NCBI GenBank assembly: GCA_947476465.1
Contig: CANJQN010000002.1
Location: 124,001 to 188,000, forward strand
Reading direction: 5' to 3'
Length of the DNA stretch: 64,000 nucleotides
DNA from: Comamonadaceae bacterium
GTDB lineage: Bacteria > Pseudomonadota > Gammaproteobacteria > Burkholderiales > Burkholderiaceae_C
The notes beneath the pieces are model-generated. The model had not been told where the DNA came from. It made no database searches and was given only the letters and a program-made list of their open reading frames with translations. The position numbers were made by a program, and so were the translations under genes. Positions 12,141-20,833 of this stretch are shown here, piece after piece; the first letter of the stretch is position 1; every line of letters starts with the position of its first letter.

Positions 12141-12833
12141 CTAAGTCGTATCGCTTCCTGCCGCGCCCTGCGGCGCCACCGCCAGATTCAGCACGATCGT
12201 GTCACCGGCCTGCTCGAAGCCGATGCCCTCGGCGCGTGCGAGCGCCGCCACCTGCCCGGCCCGCAAGGGCTGGTAGCTGGGCTCGATGCGCATGGGCTCG
12301 GGGCCCTCGCCGGGTTCGATGTTCAGCAACACCTGCACGCGCCCGCCTTCGCACCGCGCCTCGATGCGGATCTCGGCGGGTGCGCCCGCATCGTCCGACA
12401 GCAGCAGCAGACAGGCCGGCAGCACCAGGCGCAGCCCGCCGCGGGCCACTGGCCAAGGCGCCTCGGCCACCTCGTTGCGCAGCCCGAAACCGCGAAAGCC
12501 AAGCTGGCCGTTCAGCAGCGTGACGGTCTCCGCCACCAGCGCCTGCAGCGTCACCACGCGCCCCGGCTCGGGGGACAGCCAGGTCACCACATCCAGGCAG
12601 GCTTGCACCGCCGCGCGCGACAGCACCAGCAGGCGCTCCACGCCCGACTGCAGCTGGGCCACGTCGGGCGCCGGCTGGCGCAGACGGCGGCCCAGCACCT
12701 CGCCGACCATGCCGATGGGCTGCAGGTGCGCCGCCATCTCATGGCGAATCGGGTGGGCCAGACGGCGCAGCAGCGCATAGCGGGTGGCGTCGACGTCGGT
12801 GGGCCGTGCGGTGGACGAATCAAATGCGGGCAT
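12141..12833 (-). CDS. Uncharacterised protein resembling a degenerate histidine-kinase core
   Basis: A 230-aa protein starting MPAFDSSTARPTD at the ATG ending at 12833. RRLAHPIRHEMAAHLQ near residues 28-43 looks like a DHp phospho-acceptor helix. The second half (FRGFGLRNEVAEAPWPVARGGLRLVLPACLLLL) resembles the start of an HATPase fold, but no N, G1 or G2 boxes are seen. It could be an inactive kinase-like scaffold. No transmembrane segment or receiver is present. It is divergent from the SMP-30 gene, with about 60 bases between the starts. Longer in-frame extensions exist upstream but run across the neighbouring gene. The function is not recognised. Confidence 0.6.
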   Translation of the reverse strand: MPAFDSSTARPTDVDATRYALLRRLAHPIRHEMAAHLQPIGMVGEVLGRRLRQPAPDVAQLQSGVERLLVLSRAAVQACLDVVTWLSPEPGRVVTLQALVAETVTLLNGQLGFRGFGLRNEVAEAPWPVARGGLRLVLPACLLLLSDDAGAPAEIRIEARCEGGRVQVLLNIEPGEGPEPMRIEPSYQPLRAGQVAALARAEGIGFEQAGDTIVLNLAVAPQGAAGSDTT

Positions 12834-12892
12834 GGTGGGTTTCCTTCGCGCATGGTAGGGGCCCTCTCGCCACATGGGTGACTGAGTGCAGA

Positions 12893-13840
12893 ATGAAACG
12901 CACGATGACTTCCGCCCACTGGCAGGCCCTGCCGACTTCCCTGGACGAACTCGGCGAATCGCCGTTCTGGCACCCTGATGAGCAGACCCTTTACTGGGTC
13001 GACGTGCCGGGCCGCCAGCTGAGGCGTGCGCGCAACGGCAGCGGTGCGGTGGAGAGCTGGGCCATGCCGTCTGAGCCCGGCTGTATCGCGCCGGCACGCT
13101 CTGGCGGGCTGGTGCTGGCCCTGCGTGACGGGTTCTACCGGGCGCGGCAGTGGCGCGGCGCACTGGTGCGGCTGGCGGCGGCCGAGCACGACACCGCCAC
13201 CACCCGTTTCAACGACGGCAAGGCCGACCCGCTCGGCCGCTTTTGGGCCGGCACCATCTACGAGCCGCGCGACGCCCCACGGGCCGCCCTGTACAGCCTG
13301 GACGCGCGGCCGCAGGCGCGAGCCGGCACCGCGCCCACTCTGGTGCGGCGCGCTGGGGAGGTCGTCACCGCCAACGGCCTGGCCTTCTCGCCCGACGCCC
13401 GCACCCTTTACTGGGCCGACACCCCCGGCCACGTGGTGCGGGCCTGGGACTGGGATGCCGCCAGCGGCGCGATGGAGCGGCCGCGTGAGTTCCTGCGCCT
13501 GCCCGGCAAACCCGAGGGCTGGCAGCCCGGTCAGCCGGGTTACGCCGGCCGGCCCGACGGCGCGGCCATGGACAGCCAGGGCAACTACTGGTGTGCGCTG
13601 TTCGAGGGCGGCGCCCTGCTGCAGCTGTCGCCGCAGGGCCGGGTGCTCAGCGCGCTGGACCTGCCGGTGCGCTGCCCCACCATGCCCTGCTTCGGCGGCG
13701 CCGACCTGCGCACCCTGTTCGTCACCAGTGCCCGCCACAACCGGCCCGACGCCGAGCTGCGGGAGATGCCGCTGTCGGGCCAAGTGCTTTGGACCCGCGT
13801 CGACGTGCCGGGCCAGCCGGTCAATTTCTTCATCGACTGA
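12893..13840 (+). CDS. SMP-30/gluconolactonase-family lactonase
   Basis: A 315-aa six-bladed beta-propeller, probably a sugar lactonase hydrolysing an aldonolactone in the cytosol. Likely metal ligands are the Glu of LGESPFWH near residue 21, the Asn of VTANGLAFSPDARTLYWADT and the Asp of GRPDGAAMDSQGNYW. TTRFNDGKADPLGRFWAGT is the family's substrate-loop signature. Two in-frame starts are possible (12893 and 12905); neither has a strong ribosome site. Sugar-acid metabolism would fit the glcEF genes that follow, but they need not be functionally linked. Confidence 0.88.
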   Translation: MKRTMTSAHWQALPTSLDELGESPFWHPDEQTLYWVDVPGRQLRRARNGSGAVESWAMPSEPGCIAPARSGGLVLALRDGFYRARQWRGALVRLAAAEHDTATTRFNDGKADPLGRFWAGTIYEPRDAPRAALYSLDARPQARAGTAPTLVRRAGEVVTANGLAFSPDARTLYWADTPGHVVRAWDWDAASGAMERPREFLRLPGKPEGWQPGQPGYAGRPDGAAMDSQGNYWCALFEGGALLQLSPQGRVLSALDLPVRCPTMPCFGGADLRTLFVTSARHNRPDAELREMPLSGQVLWTRVDVPGQPVNFFID

Positions 13841-13903
13841 TCGCAAAAACATCACCCGCGGGCCTGCCGCGCCACGCAGGCCGCTCGCTTACCATCGCAG
13901 GCC

Positions 13904-14998
13904 ATGGACGCAGCCCTCTCCGACATCGCCGAACGCATCCGTGCCGCCGCCGCGGCACGCCAGCCCCTGCGCATCGCCGGCGGTGGCAGCAAGGCCTTCT
14001 ACGGCGAGCCCACCACGGCCGGCGAGCCGCTGTTCACCGCACCGCTGCAGGGCATCGTGAGCTACGAGCCCAGCGAGCTGGTGGTCACCGTGCGGGCTGG
14101 CACACCGCTGGCACAGCTGGAGGCGCTGCTGGCCGAACAGGGCCAATGCCTGCCCTTCGAGCCGCCGCATTTTGGCGGCGGCGCCACGGTGGGGGGCATG
14201 GTGGCCGCCGGCCTGTCCGGGCCGGCCCGCGCCAGTGCCGGCTCGCTGCGCGACTATGTGCTGGGCGCCACCGTGGTCAATGGCCGCGGCGAAGTGCTGG
14301 TCTTTGGCGGCCAGGTGATGAAGAACGTGGCCGGCTACGACGTCTCGCGGCTCATGCCTGGCGCGCTCGGCACGCTGGGCCTGATCGCGCAGGTCAGCCT
14401 CAAGGTGTTGCCAGTGGCACCGGCCGAGGCCACGCTGCGCTTCGAGATGAGCCAGGCCCAGGCGCTGGAGCAGCTGCACGCCTGGGGCGGCCAGCCCCTG
14501 CCGCTCAACGCCAGCGCCTGGGTCGACGACAAGGGCACCGAATGCCTGTACCTGCGCCTGCGCGGCGCGGTGGCGGCAGTCGATGCCGCCTGCCAGCGCC
14601 TGGGCGGCGAGCGCCAGGCGGATGTGGCCTCCGACTGGTCGGCCAGCCGCGACCTGGCGCTGCCCTGGTTTGCGGAGCGCGGCGAGCGCGACCTGTGGCG
14701 CCTGTCGCTGCCGCAGACCGCGCCGGTGCTGGCATTGCCCGAGGCGCCCTATGTCGAGTGGCACGGCGCCCAGCGCTGGGTGCGCGCAGCGTCGGCCGAA
14801 GGCGAGGCCCTGCGCCGCGCGGCCCGCGCGGTGGGCGGCAACGCCACGCTGTTTATCGCCGGCACCGCCGGCGGCGCCGAGCGCGGTGGGCGCTTCGAGC
14901 CTTTGCCCGCTCCCTTGCTGCGCATCCACCAGGCGCTCAAGCGCGAGTTCGATCCCGCCGGCATCCTCAACCCCGGCCGCCTCTACCCGGACCTCTGA
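13904..14998 (+). CDS. glcE: Glycolate oxidase FAD-binding subunit
   Basis: A 364-aa subunit of the glycolate dehydrogenase complex that oxidises glycolate to glyoxylate. The FAD_binding_4 fold is visible: LRIAGGGSKAFYG, then VSYEPSELVVTVRAGTPL, then the PPHFGGGATVGGMVAAGLSGP phosphate-binding stretch. KNVAGYDVSRLMPGALGTLG is the family motif in the second half. The C-terminus has FDPAGILNPGRLYP, typical of D-lactate/glycolate oxidase subunits. It lies four bases upstream of glcF. The third subunit, glcD, is not adjacent, so it must lie elsewhere. Confidence 0.94.
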   Translation: MDAALSDIAERIRAAAAARQPLRIAGGGSKAFYGEPTTAGEPLFTAPLQGIVSYEPSELVVTVRAGTPLAQLEALLAEQGQCLPFEPPHFGGGATVGGMVAAGLSGPARASAGSLRDYVLGATVVNGRGEVLVFGGQVMKNVAGYDVSRLMPGALGTLGLIAQVSLKVLPVAPAEATLRFEMSQAQALEQLHAWGGQPLPLNASAWVDDKGTECLYLRLRGAVAAVDAACQRLGGERQADVASDWSASRDLALPWFAERGERDLWRLSLPQTAPVLALPEAPYVEWHGAQRWVRAASAEGEALRRAARAVGGNATLFIAGTAGGAERGGRFEPLPAPLLRIHQALKREFDPAGILNPGRLYPDL

Positions 14999-15002
14999 CC
15001 GC

Positions 15003-16229
15003 ATGCAAACCCAGCTCTCCCCCGAGTTCGCGGGCACACCCGATGGCCAGGAGGCCGAGGCCATCCTGCGCAAATGCGTGCACTGCGGCTTTTGCAACGC
15101 CACCTGCCCCACCTACCAGATCTTTGGCGACGAGCTCGACGGCCCGCGTGGGCGCATCTACCTGATCAAGCAGGTGCTCGAGGGCCAGGCCCCGACCGAG
15201 AAGACCCAGCTGCACCTGGACCGCTGCCTGACTTGCCGCAACTGCGAGACCACCTGCCCCAGCGGCGTGGACTACGGCCACCTGGTCGACATCGGCCGCA
15301 GGATCGTCGACGAACGCGTGCCGCGCGGCACCGCCTCGCGCGCTTTGCGCTGGGCGCTCAAGGAGGGCCTGCCCTCGCCGCTGTTCGGCCCGGCCATGAA
15401 GATCGGGCAATCGGTGCGGGGGCTGCTGCCTGCGGCGCTGCAAAAGAAGGTGCCCGCCGCGCAGGCCGCGGGCCGCTGGCCCACGCGCGAGCGTGCGCGC
15501 AAGGTGCTGATGCTGGCCGGCTGCGTGCAGCCCTCGATGGCGCCCAACATCAACAGCGCCACCGCCCGCGTGCTGGATGCCGCCGGCATCCAGACCCTGC
15601 TCGCCCCGGCGGCCGGCTGCTGCGGCGCGGTGCGCTTTCACCTCAACGACCAGACGGGCGGCCTGGCGCAGATGCGCGCCAATGTAGACGCCTGGTGGCC
15701 TTATGTGGAGCGTGGCGAGGTCGAGGCGATTGTGATGAACGCTTCGGGCTGCGGCGTCACCGTCAAGGAATACGGCCACCTGCTGCGGCACGACGCGGCC
15801 TATGCCGACAAAGCCCGCCGCATCAGCGAACTCACGCGCGATCTGAGCGAGCTGCTGCCGCAGTTGGTGCCGGCCTTGCGTGGGCGCGTGAAGGCCTCTG
15901 CGGGTGTGCTGGCCTATCACCCGCCTTGCACGCTGCAGCACGGGCAGAAGCTGCGGGGCGGGGTCGAGCAGTGGCTGGGTGAGCTGGGGTTCGAGGTGCG
16001 CGTGGCGCCCGTGGAATCACACCTGTGCTGCGGCTCGGCGGGGACTTATTCGGTATTGCAGCCGGAGACGGCAGGGCGATTGCGTGATCGGAAGTTGGGG
16101 CATTTGGGGGAGTTGCAGCCGCGGGCGATTGTGTCGGCCAACATCGGGTGCATTGCGCATCTGCAGAGCGGGACGGGGGTGCCGGTGCGGCATTGGGTGG
16201 AGGTGGTGGATGAGGGGCTGATTTCGTGA
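15003..16229 (+). CDS. glcF: Glycolate oxidase iron-sulfur subunit
   Basis: A 408-aa electron-transfer subunit. Two [4Fe-4S] motifs of the form CxxCxxCxxxCP are present: C25/C28/C31/C35 and C75/C78/C81/C85. Two CCG-type domains follow (AGCVQPSMAPNIN...GCCGAVRFHL and YHPPCTLQHGQ...HLCCGSAGTY). The start ATG at 15003 is four bases behind the glcE stop, so the genes are co-translated. The length matches E. coli GlcF (about 407 aa). The downstream side is the large fold-back element. Confidence 0.95.
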   Translation: MQTQLSPEFAGTPDGQEAEAILRKCVHCGFCNATCPTYQIFGDELDGPRGRIYLIKQVLEGQAPTEKTQLHLDRCLTCRNCETTCPSGVDYGHLVDIGRRIVDERVPRGTASRALRWALKEGLPSPLFGPAMKIGQSVRGLLPAALQKKVPAAQAAGRWPTRERARKVLMLAGCVQPSMAPNINSATARVLDAAGIQTLLAPAAGCCGAVRFHLNDQTGGLAQMRANVDAWWPYVERGEVEAIVMNASGCGVTVKEYGHLLRHDAAYADKARRISELTRDLSELLPQLVPALRGRVKASAGVLAYHPPCTLQHGQKLRGGVEQWLGELGFEVRVAPVESHLCCGSAGTYSVLQPETAGRLRDRKLGHLGELQPRAIVSANIGCIAHLQSGTGVPVRHWVEVVDEGLIS

Positions 16230-16265
16230 TTGACTTTGTCTTGAGGTTTGTAGCGTTCGAGGCAG

Positions 16266-16994
16266 GCCGGGTCTCGCCCCGGCGGGCGAGTCACTTTCTT
16301 TGTTTCGCTGTAGAAAGTAACCAAAGTTCACGCAGTGGGACTCTGCTCACTTCGCGCAGCGAAGTTATGCAGAGGCCAAAGGCGACCCCGGTGTCTGCGT
16401 CCCCTGCGCTCCTCGGCGCATTCACAGGGGCGCGGGCCCCGATGGGCCATCCCCCCGCCTTCGCGGGGGTCGGCCACTAACCAACGGCTCGCTGCGCTTT
16501 GCTGGGGACTGGATTCCCGCCTGCGCGGGAATGACGCGTGTGAGGCGAGCGCCGGTATCGCCGCGACGTCCGCAATCCTCTTCCTGTCCGTCATCCCCGC
16601 GAAGGCGGGGACCCAGGAAATGTGTGCGTGCCAACGCATAGCCGACAGAAGAAATGACAGCGCGCCAACCCCCAAGCAACAAGGACACGGCCACAGGCCG
16701 TGTTGACCCCAAAGCCCCTGTGGCCGCGCCGAGGAGCGCAGCGGCGGGCGGATCAGGAAGCGCGACTGTCTGAGGCCCGCAGGGCCGAGTTTGAGCGCTT
16801 CCCCGCCCGCCGCGAGCACCGCAGGTTGCCCCGGAGCGCCGCCAAGCGCGCAGGGGACGCGGACAGTGGGGTCGCCTTTTGGCCTCTGCATAACTTCGCT
16901 TCGCGAAGTGAGCAGAGTCCCACTGCGTGACCTTTGCTTACTTTCTTTTGGCGAAGCAAAAGAAAGTAGGTCGGCCGCCGGGCCGAGACCCGGC
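16266..16994. repeat. 729-bp fold-back (inverted-repeat) element with nested REP palindromes
   Basis: Arms of about 155-160 bases (16266-16420 and 16835-16994) are near-perfect reverse complements, sharing for example GCCGGGTCTCG, CACGCAGTGGGACTCTGCTC and GAAGTTATGCAGAGGCCAAA. Between the arms are two palindromes of the CGTCATTCCCGCGAAGGCGGGAATCC type (about 16512-16540 and 16590-16616), the same family as those next to ampG. Open frames here are short and mirrored between the arms, so no gene is called. It fills the whole glcF-EamA gap. Confidence 0.85.
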
Positions 16995-17142
16995 TAGCCA
17001 CCAGCGCTACAAAATCAAAGACAAAGAACCAACTCGCCGGGCGCCGTGGTCATAGTCGGCAATCAATGATTCAACGCAGTGGATGCCTTGAGGCGCTTGC
17101 GATGCTGGCCGCGACCGGGCTTTAAGGTTGCAGATTGCAACC

Positions 17143-18063
17143 TTAAAGCCGCGAACTTCTGCTTGCGACCCGCGCCGGCCAAGCCGCCCATACCGCCGCC
17201 GCCAAAATCAGCGCCCCACCCAGCCAAGTACGCCCACTAGGCTGCGCAGACCCCAGCAGCACCGAAGACACGCTGGCAAACACCACCTCCGACAGCATGA
17301 TCAGCGCCGTCGCATGCGCCGCCAGCCGCGATGCGCCGTACTGCAACGCGATGTTGCCCACCAGGAAACCAAAGGCCAGCACCGCGGCGACCAGCACGCC
17401 TTCCATGGGCAATACCGGCGCCGCGATCAAGCCTTGTGCCGTGCCCACCGCCGCGACCGCCCCCGCCAGCACCGCACCTCCGCCGAACATGGCGACGACG
17501 CGCGCCGGCGCTGGCGCGGCGTTCAGGCGCCGCAGCAAGATGTTGGTGAGCGCAAAACAAAAGCCGCCGGCCAGCCCCAGCCAATCGGCCAGGCTGGCGG
17601 GCAGCGGCAGCCCGGTGGCATCGGCGCCCAGCACCACCGCCACCCCGGCCAGCGCCAGCACCAGCCGCGTCAGCGCGGCGGCGCCGGGGCGCTCGCCCAG
17701 CAGGCCCCAGGCCAGCAGCACCGACCAGGCCGGCATCAGGTAGAACAGCAGCACCACGCGCACCACGTCGCCCACCGTCACGCCCCAGTTGAAGCCAACG
17801 TTGGTCAGGCCGGCGGCCAGCGCCAGCAGCCACAGTTGCGGATGCTGGCGCAGCTCGCGCAGGGTGGCGGGCCGCCAGGCCAGCACGCAGGCCAAACACA
17901 CCAGGTACACGCCAGCGGTGGACCACAGCGGGTGCAAGCCCAGTTCGTGAAGTGCCCGAAACGGCCACCACGAGACGCCCCAGACGAAAGCGTTGACGAC
18001 CAGGGCCAGCGCGGGGCGCAGCGCGCCGCCGCGTTTAGGGATGGTGTTCAAAGCTCCCGCCAT
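17143..18063 (-). CDS. EamA-family (DMT) permease
   Basis: A 306-aa inner-membrane protein with about ten predicted helices in two EamA repeats (FVWGVSWWPFRALHELGLHP opens the first; GFCFALTNILLRRLNAAPAP the second). The substrate is unknown; relatives export amino acids, nucleosides or metabolites. The proposed ATG at 18061-18063 lies inside the left arm of the short inverted-repeat element at 18035-18313, which therefore supplies the first residues MAGALNTIP. An upstream in-frame ATG at 18129 is also possible. A Ser/Arg-rich tail (ASRSSRL) ends the protein. Confidence 0.85.
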   Translation of the reverse strand: MAGALNTIPKRGGALRPALALVVNAFVWGVSWWPFRALHELGLHPLWSTAGVYLVCLACVLAWRPATLRELRQHPQLWLLALAAGLTNVGFNWGVTVGDVVRVVLLFYLMPAWSVLLAWGLLGERPGAAALTRLVLALAGVAVVLGADATGLPLPASLADWLGLAGGFCFALTNILLRRLNAAPAPARVVAMFGGGAVLAGAVAAVGTAQGLIAAPVLPMEGVLVAAVLAFGFLVGNIALQYGASRLAAHATALIMLSEVVFASVSSVLLGSAQPSGRTWLGGALILAAAVWAAWPARVASRSSRL

Positions 18064-18313
18064 GCGCGTTCGAGTCAAAAACGGGATGGATGGCGCGCCT
18101 GCGCTTCGCCGCGTGTGCCGGTGGCACACGCAAGAAGACAGGTGCGGCAGACGCCCGTTTTTGGCCGAACCCTTCGGGGCGCGGTTCTGCGGGCGATCCG
18201 CTGCGTTGCGAAATCGGGCAAGCCGTCCAGGCTTGCCCTGGATTTCGCGCCTTGCGGCTCATCCCGCAGGACCACGCCGCGCACGGCGCGAGCTTTGAAC
18301 ACCATCCCTAACC
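18035..18313. repeat. MITE-like element with about 31-bp terminal inverted repeats
   Basis: The left arm begins TTAGGGATGGTGTTCAAAGC at about 18035. The right arm, ending at about 18312, is its reverse complement over about 31 bases with two or three mismatches. The core is about 215 bases and GC-rich, with an internal hairpin around GGGCAAGCC/GGCTTGCCC near 18210-18240. No transposase is encoded and no target duplication is visible. The left arm encodes the start of the EamA permease, and the right arm contains the lplT stop codon. Confidence 0.65.
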
Positions 18314-19591
18314 ATGCACCTTGTCGTGGCGTGCCACCGCCAGCAGGTGCTCGACCTCGTCCTTGTGGTGCACCAGGTTGCTGGCATGCCAGCGCTTGAT
18401 CAGCCACATCACGCCGGCCACCACAACGCCGAAGGCGGTGATCGCCCCGAAGGCCGACAGGCCGACGCCGATGGACAGGCTGTACAGCGCGCCCAGGCCC
18501 AGGATGCAGGCCTGCTCGTTGAAGTTCTGCACGGCGACCGAGCGGCCCGCGCCCATGAGGTTGTGGCCGCGGTGCTGCAACAGTGCGTTCATCGGCACCA
18601 CCAGGTAGCCGCCGAGCGCGCCCAGCAGGATCAGGAAGGGCGCGGCGACCCAGACGTTGTTGATGAAATTCATCGCGATCACCAAAACGCCCATCGCGAT
18701 GCCCATGGGGATCACGCTCGTGGCCGTATCCAGCCGCATGCGAACCGACGCGGCAATGGCGCCGATGGCGGTGCCCAGGGCCACCACGCCGGTCAGGGCC
18801 GAGGCCTGCGTCGTGCCGTAGCCCAGTGCCGCGGCGCTCCAGGCCAGGATGATGTAGCGAAGATTGCCCGACACGCCCCAGAACAAGGTGGTGGTGGCCA
18901 GCGAGATCTGCCCGAGCTTGTCGCGCCACAGGCGCGTGTTGCAGGTCCAGAAGTCCGGCACCAGCTCGAGCAGCTTGCGCGGCATGGCGCGCATTTCCAC
19001 GCCGGTCAGCGGGATGCGGGTGTTGAACCAGGCCGCCAGCATGTACACGAGGATCAGCAAGGCGATGGCCGACTCGGGGCCGGTGTCGATGCCGGTGTTG
19101 ACGAAGGGCAGGTCAATGGCCAGCAGATGCGAGGACACCGCCTGGCTCACCAGCGTGCCGCCCAGCAAGATGCCCAGGATGATCGAGGCGATGGTCAGGC
19201 CTTCGATCCAGCCGTTGGCCTTGACCAGCTGCGAAGGCGGCAGCAACTCGGTGAGGATGCCGTACTTGGCCGGCGAATAGGCCGCCGCGCCCAGCCCCAC
19301 CACGGCGTAGGACAGCAGGGGGTGACTGCCGAACAGCATCATCAGGCAGCCCACCACCTTGATGGCGTTGCTGATGAACATCACCCGTCCCTTGGGCAGC
19401 GCGTCGGCGAACGCGCCGACGAAGGGCGCCAGCACCACGTAGAACAAGGCGAACATCGGCACCAATGCGGCGCGCTGCCATTCGCTGGCGCCGCCGGTGC
19501 GCAACAGCTCGACGGCTGTCACGAACAAGGCATTGTCGGCCAGCGACGAGAAAAACTGCGCCGACATGATGGTGTAGAAGCCGCGCTTCAT
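18308..19591 (-). CDS. lplT: Lysophospholipid transporter LplT (MFS)
   Basis: A 427-aa twelve-helix inner-membrane flippase that moves lysophosphatidylethanolamine inward for re-acylation. The opening MKRGFYTIMSAQFFSSLADNAL and the motifs GAAAYSPAKYGILTELLPPSQLVKANGWIEG, YLVVPMNALLQHRGHNLMGAGRS and VQNFNEQ are characteristic of LplT. In enterobacteria lplT is coupled to the acyltransferase aas, but no aas is adjacent here. It is divergent from alr with 144 bases between the starts. Its last codons and TAG stop fall in a repeat arm. Confidence 0.93.
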   Translation of the reverse strand: MKRGFYTIMSAQFFSSLADNALFVTAVELLRTGGASEWQRAALVPMFALFYVVLAPFVGAFADALPKGRVMFISNAIKVVGCLMMLFGSHPLLSYAVVGLGAAAYSPAKYGILTELLPPSQLVKANGWIEGLTIASIILGILLGGTLVSQAVSSHLLAIDLPFVNTGIDTGPESAIALLILVYMLAAWFNTRIPLTGVEMRAMPRKLLELVPDFWTCNTRLWRDKLGQISLATTTLFWGVSGNLRYIILAWSAAALGYGTTQASALTGVVALGTAIGAIAASVRMRLDTATSVIPMGIAMGVLVIAMNFINNVWVAAPFLILLGALGGYLVVPMNALLQHRGHNLMGAGRSVAVQNFNEQACILGLGALYSLSIGVGLSAFGAITAFGVVVAGVMWLIKRWHASNLVHHKDEVEHLLAVARHDKVHG

Positions 19592-19735
19592 TCTTCGGTG
19601 GGGCCGCTTGTCTGGTCGGGTGGTCCCGACGTCAGCAAGGGATGCTTGTCTCCAAAATGTCGGCCGGTTATATCACGCGCCTCCTGCCACAATGCTCGGC
19701 CGACGTTCAACTGATCCGCTCGCTTCCCCCATTCC

Positions 19736-20830
19736 ATGCCCCGCCCGATCCAGGCTGCCATCCATACCGACGCCCTGCGTCACAACCTTGCCCGCATGCG
19801 CCAGGCCGCGCCGGATGCGCGCGTCTGGGCCATCGTCAAGGCCGACGCGTATGGCCACGGCATCGAGCGGGCGTTCGAGGGCCTGCGCGGGGCCGATGGG
19901 TTCGCGCTGCTCGATCTGCATGAAGCCGAGCGCGTGCGCGCGCTGGGCTGGCGCGGCCCCATCCTGCTGCTGGAAGGGGCATTCGAAGCGCGCGACCTGG
20001 AGCTGTGCTCGCGCCTGTCGCTGTGGCATGTGGTGCACTGCCAGGAGCAGATCGACATGCTGGCGGTGCACAAGACGCACACGCCGCACCGCGTGTTCCT
20101 CAAGCTCAACTCGGGCATGAACCGGCTGGGCTTCGCGCCGCACCGCTTTCGCGCGGCCTGGGCGCGGCTGGACGCGCTGCCCCAGGTCGACGAGATCTCG
20201 CTCGTCACCCATTTCAGCGACGCCGACACGCCGCGCGGCGTGGCCGACGCGCTGCGCGTGTTCGGCCAGGCCACCAGCGATCTGCCCGGCGAGCGCAGCC
20301 TCGCCAACAGCGCGGCGGTGCTGCGGCACGGGCACGATGCGGCCGTGCGCGCGGACTGGATCCGCCCCGGCATCGCCGTCTATGGCAGCGCGCCTGATTT
20401 TCCCCAGCACGACGCCGCGCACTGGCAGCTCGAACCCACCATGACCCTGGCCAGCCGCGTGATCGGCCTGCAGCAGTTGGCGGTGGGCGACACGGTGGGC
20501 TACGGCTCGAGCTTCACCGCCGACGCGCCGATGCGTGTGGGCATCGTGGCCTGTGGCTATGCCGATGGCTACCCGCGCCTGTGCCCCACCGGCACGCCGG
20601 TGCTGGTCAACGGCCTGCGCACCCGCACCGTGGGCCGCGTGAGCATGGACATGATCGCGGTCGACCTGGCCCCGGTGCCCGAGGCCGGCATCGGCAGCGA
20701 GGTGACGCTGTGGGGCCGCGCGGCAAGCGGGGCGGTGTTGCCCATCGACGAGGTGGCGAGCGCCGCTAGCACGGTGGGCTATGAGCTGATGTGCGCGCTG
20801 GCCCCGCGGGTGCCGGTTGTGGTCGCCTGA
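19736..20830 (+). CDS. alr: Alanine racemase
   Basis: A 364-aa PLP enzyme interconverting L- and D-alanine for peptidoglycan. K35 in [11 protein letters not shown] is the PLP lysine. The Tyr in DTVGYGSSF is the second catalytic base. [18 protein letters not shown] (His then Ser-Asp) and the C-terminal SMDMIAVDL (the Met-Asp stretch closing the active site) are all intact. The upstream lplT gene is divergent. It is the only racemase of this type in the window, so the housekeeping versus catabolic (DadX) role cannot be decided here. Confidence 0.96.
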   Translation: MPRPIQAAIHTDALRHNLARMRQAAPDARVWAIVKADAYGHGIERAFEGLRGADGFALLDLHEAERVRALGWRGPILLLEGAFEARDLELCSRLSLWHVVHCQEQIDMLAVHKTHTPHRVFLKLNSGMNRLGFAPHRFRAAWARLDALPQVDEISLVTHFSDADTPRGVADALRVFGQATSDLPGERSLANSAAVLRHGHDAAVRADWIRPGIAVYGSAPDFPQHDAAHWQLEPTMTLASRVIGLQQLAVGDTVGYGSSFTADAPMRVGIVACGYADGYPRLCPTGTPVLVNGLRTRTVGRVSMDMIAVDLAPVPEAGIGSEVTLWGRAASGAVLPIDEVASAASTVGYELMCALAPRVPVVVA

Positions 20831-20833
20831 CGC

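Noticed and set aside
16266..16994. Short frames in the fold-back element
   Set aside because: They mirror each other between the arms and lack any domain, so they are repeat-derived.
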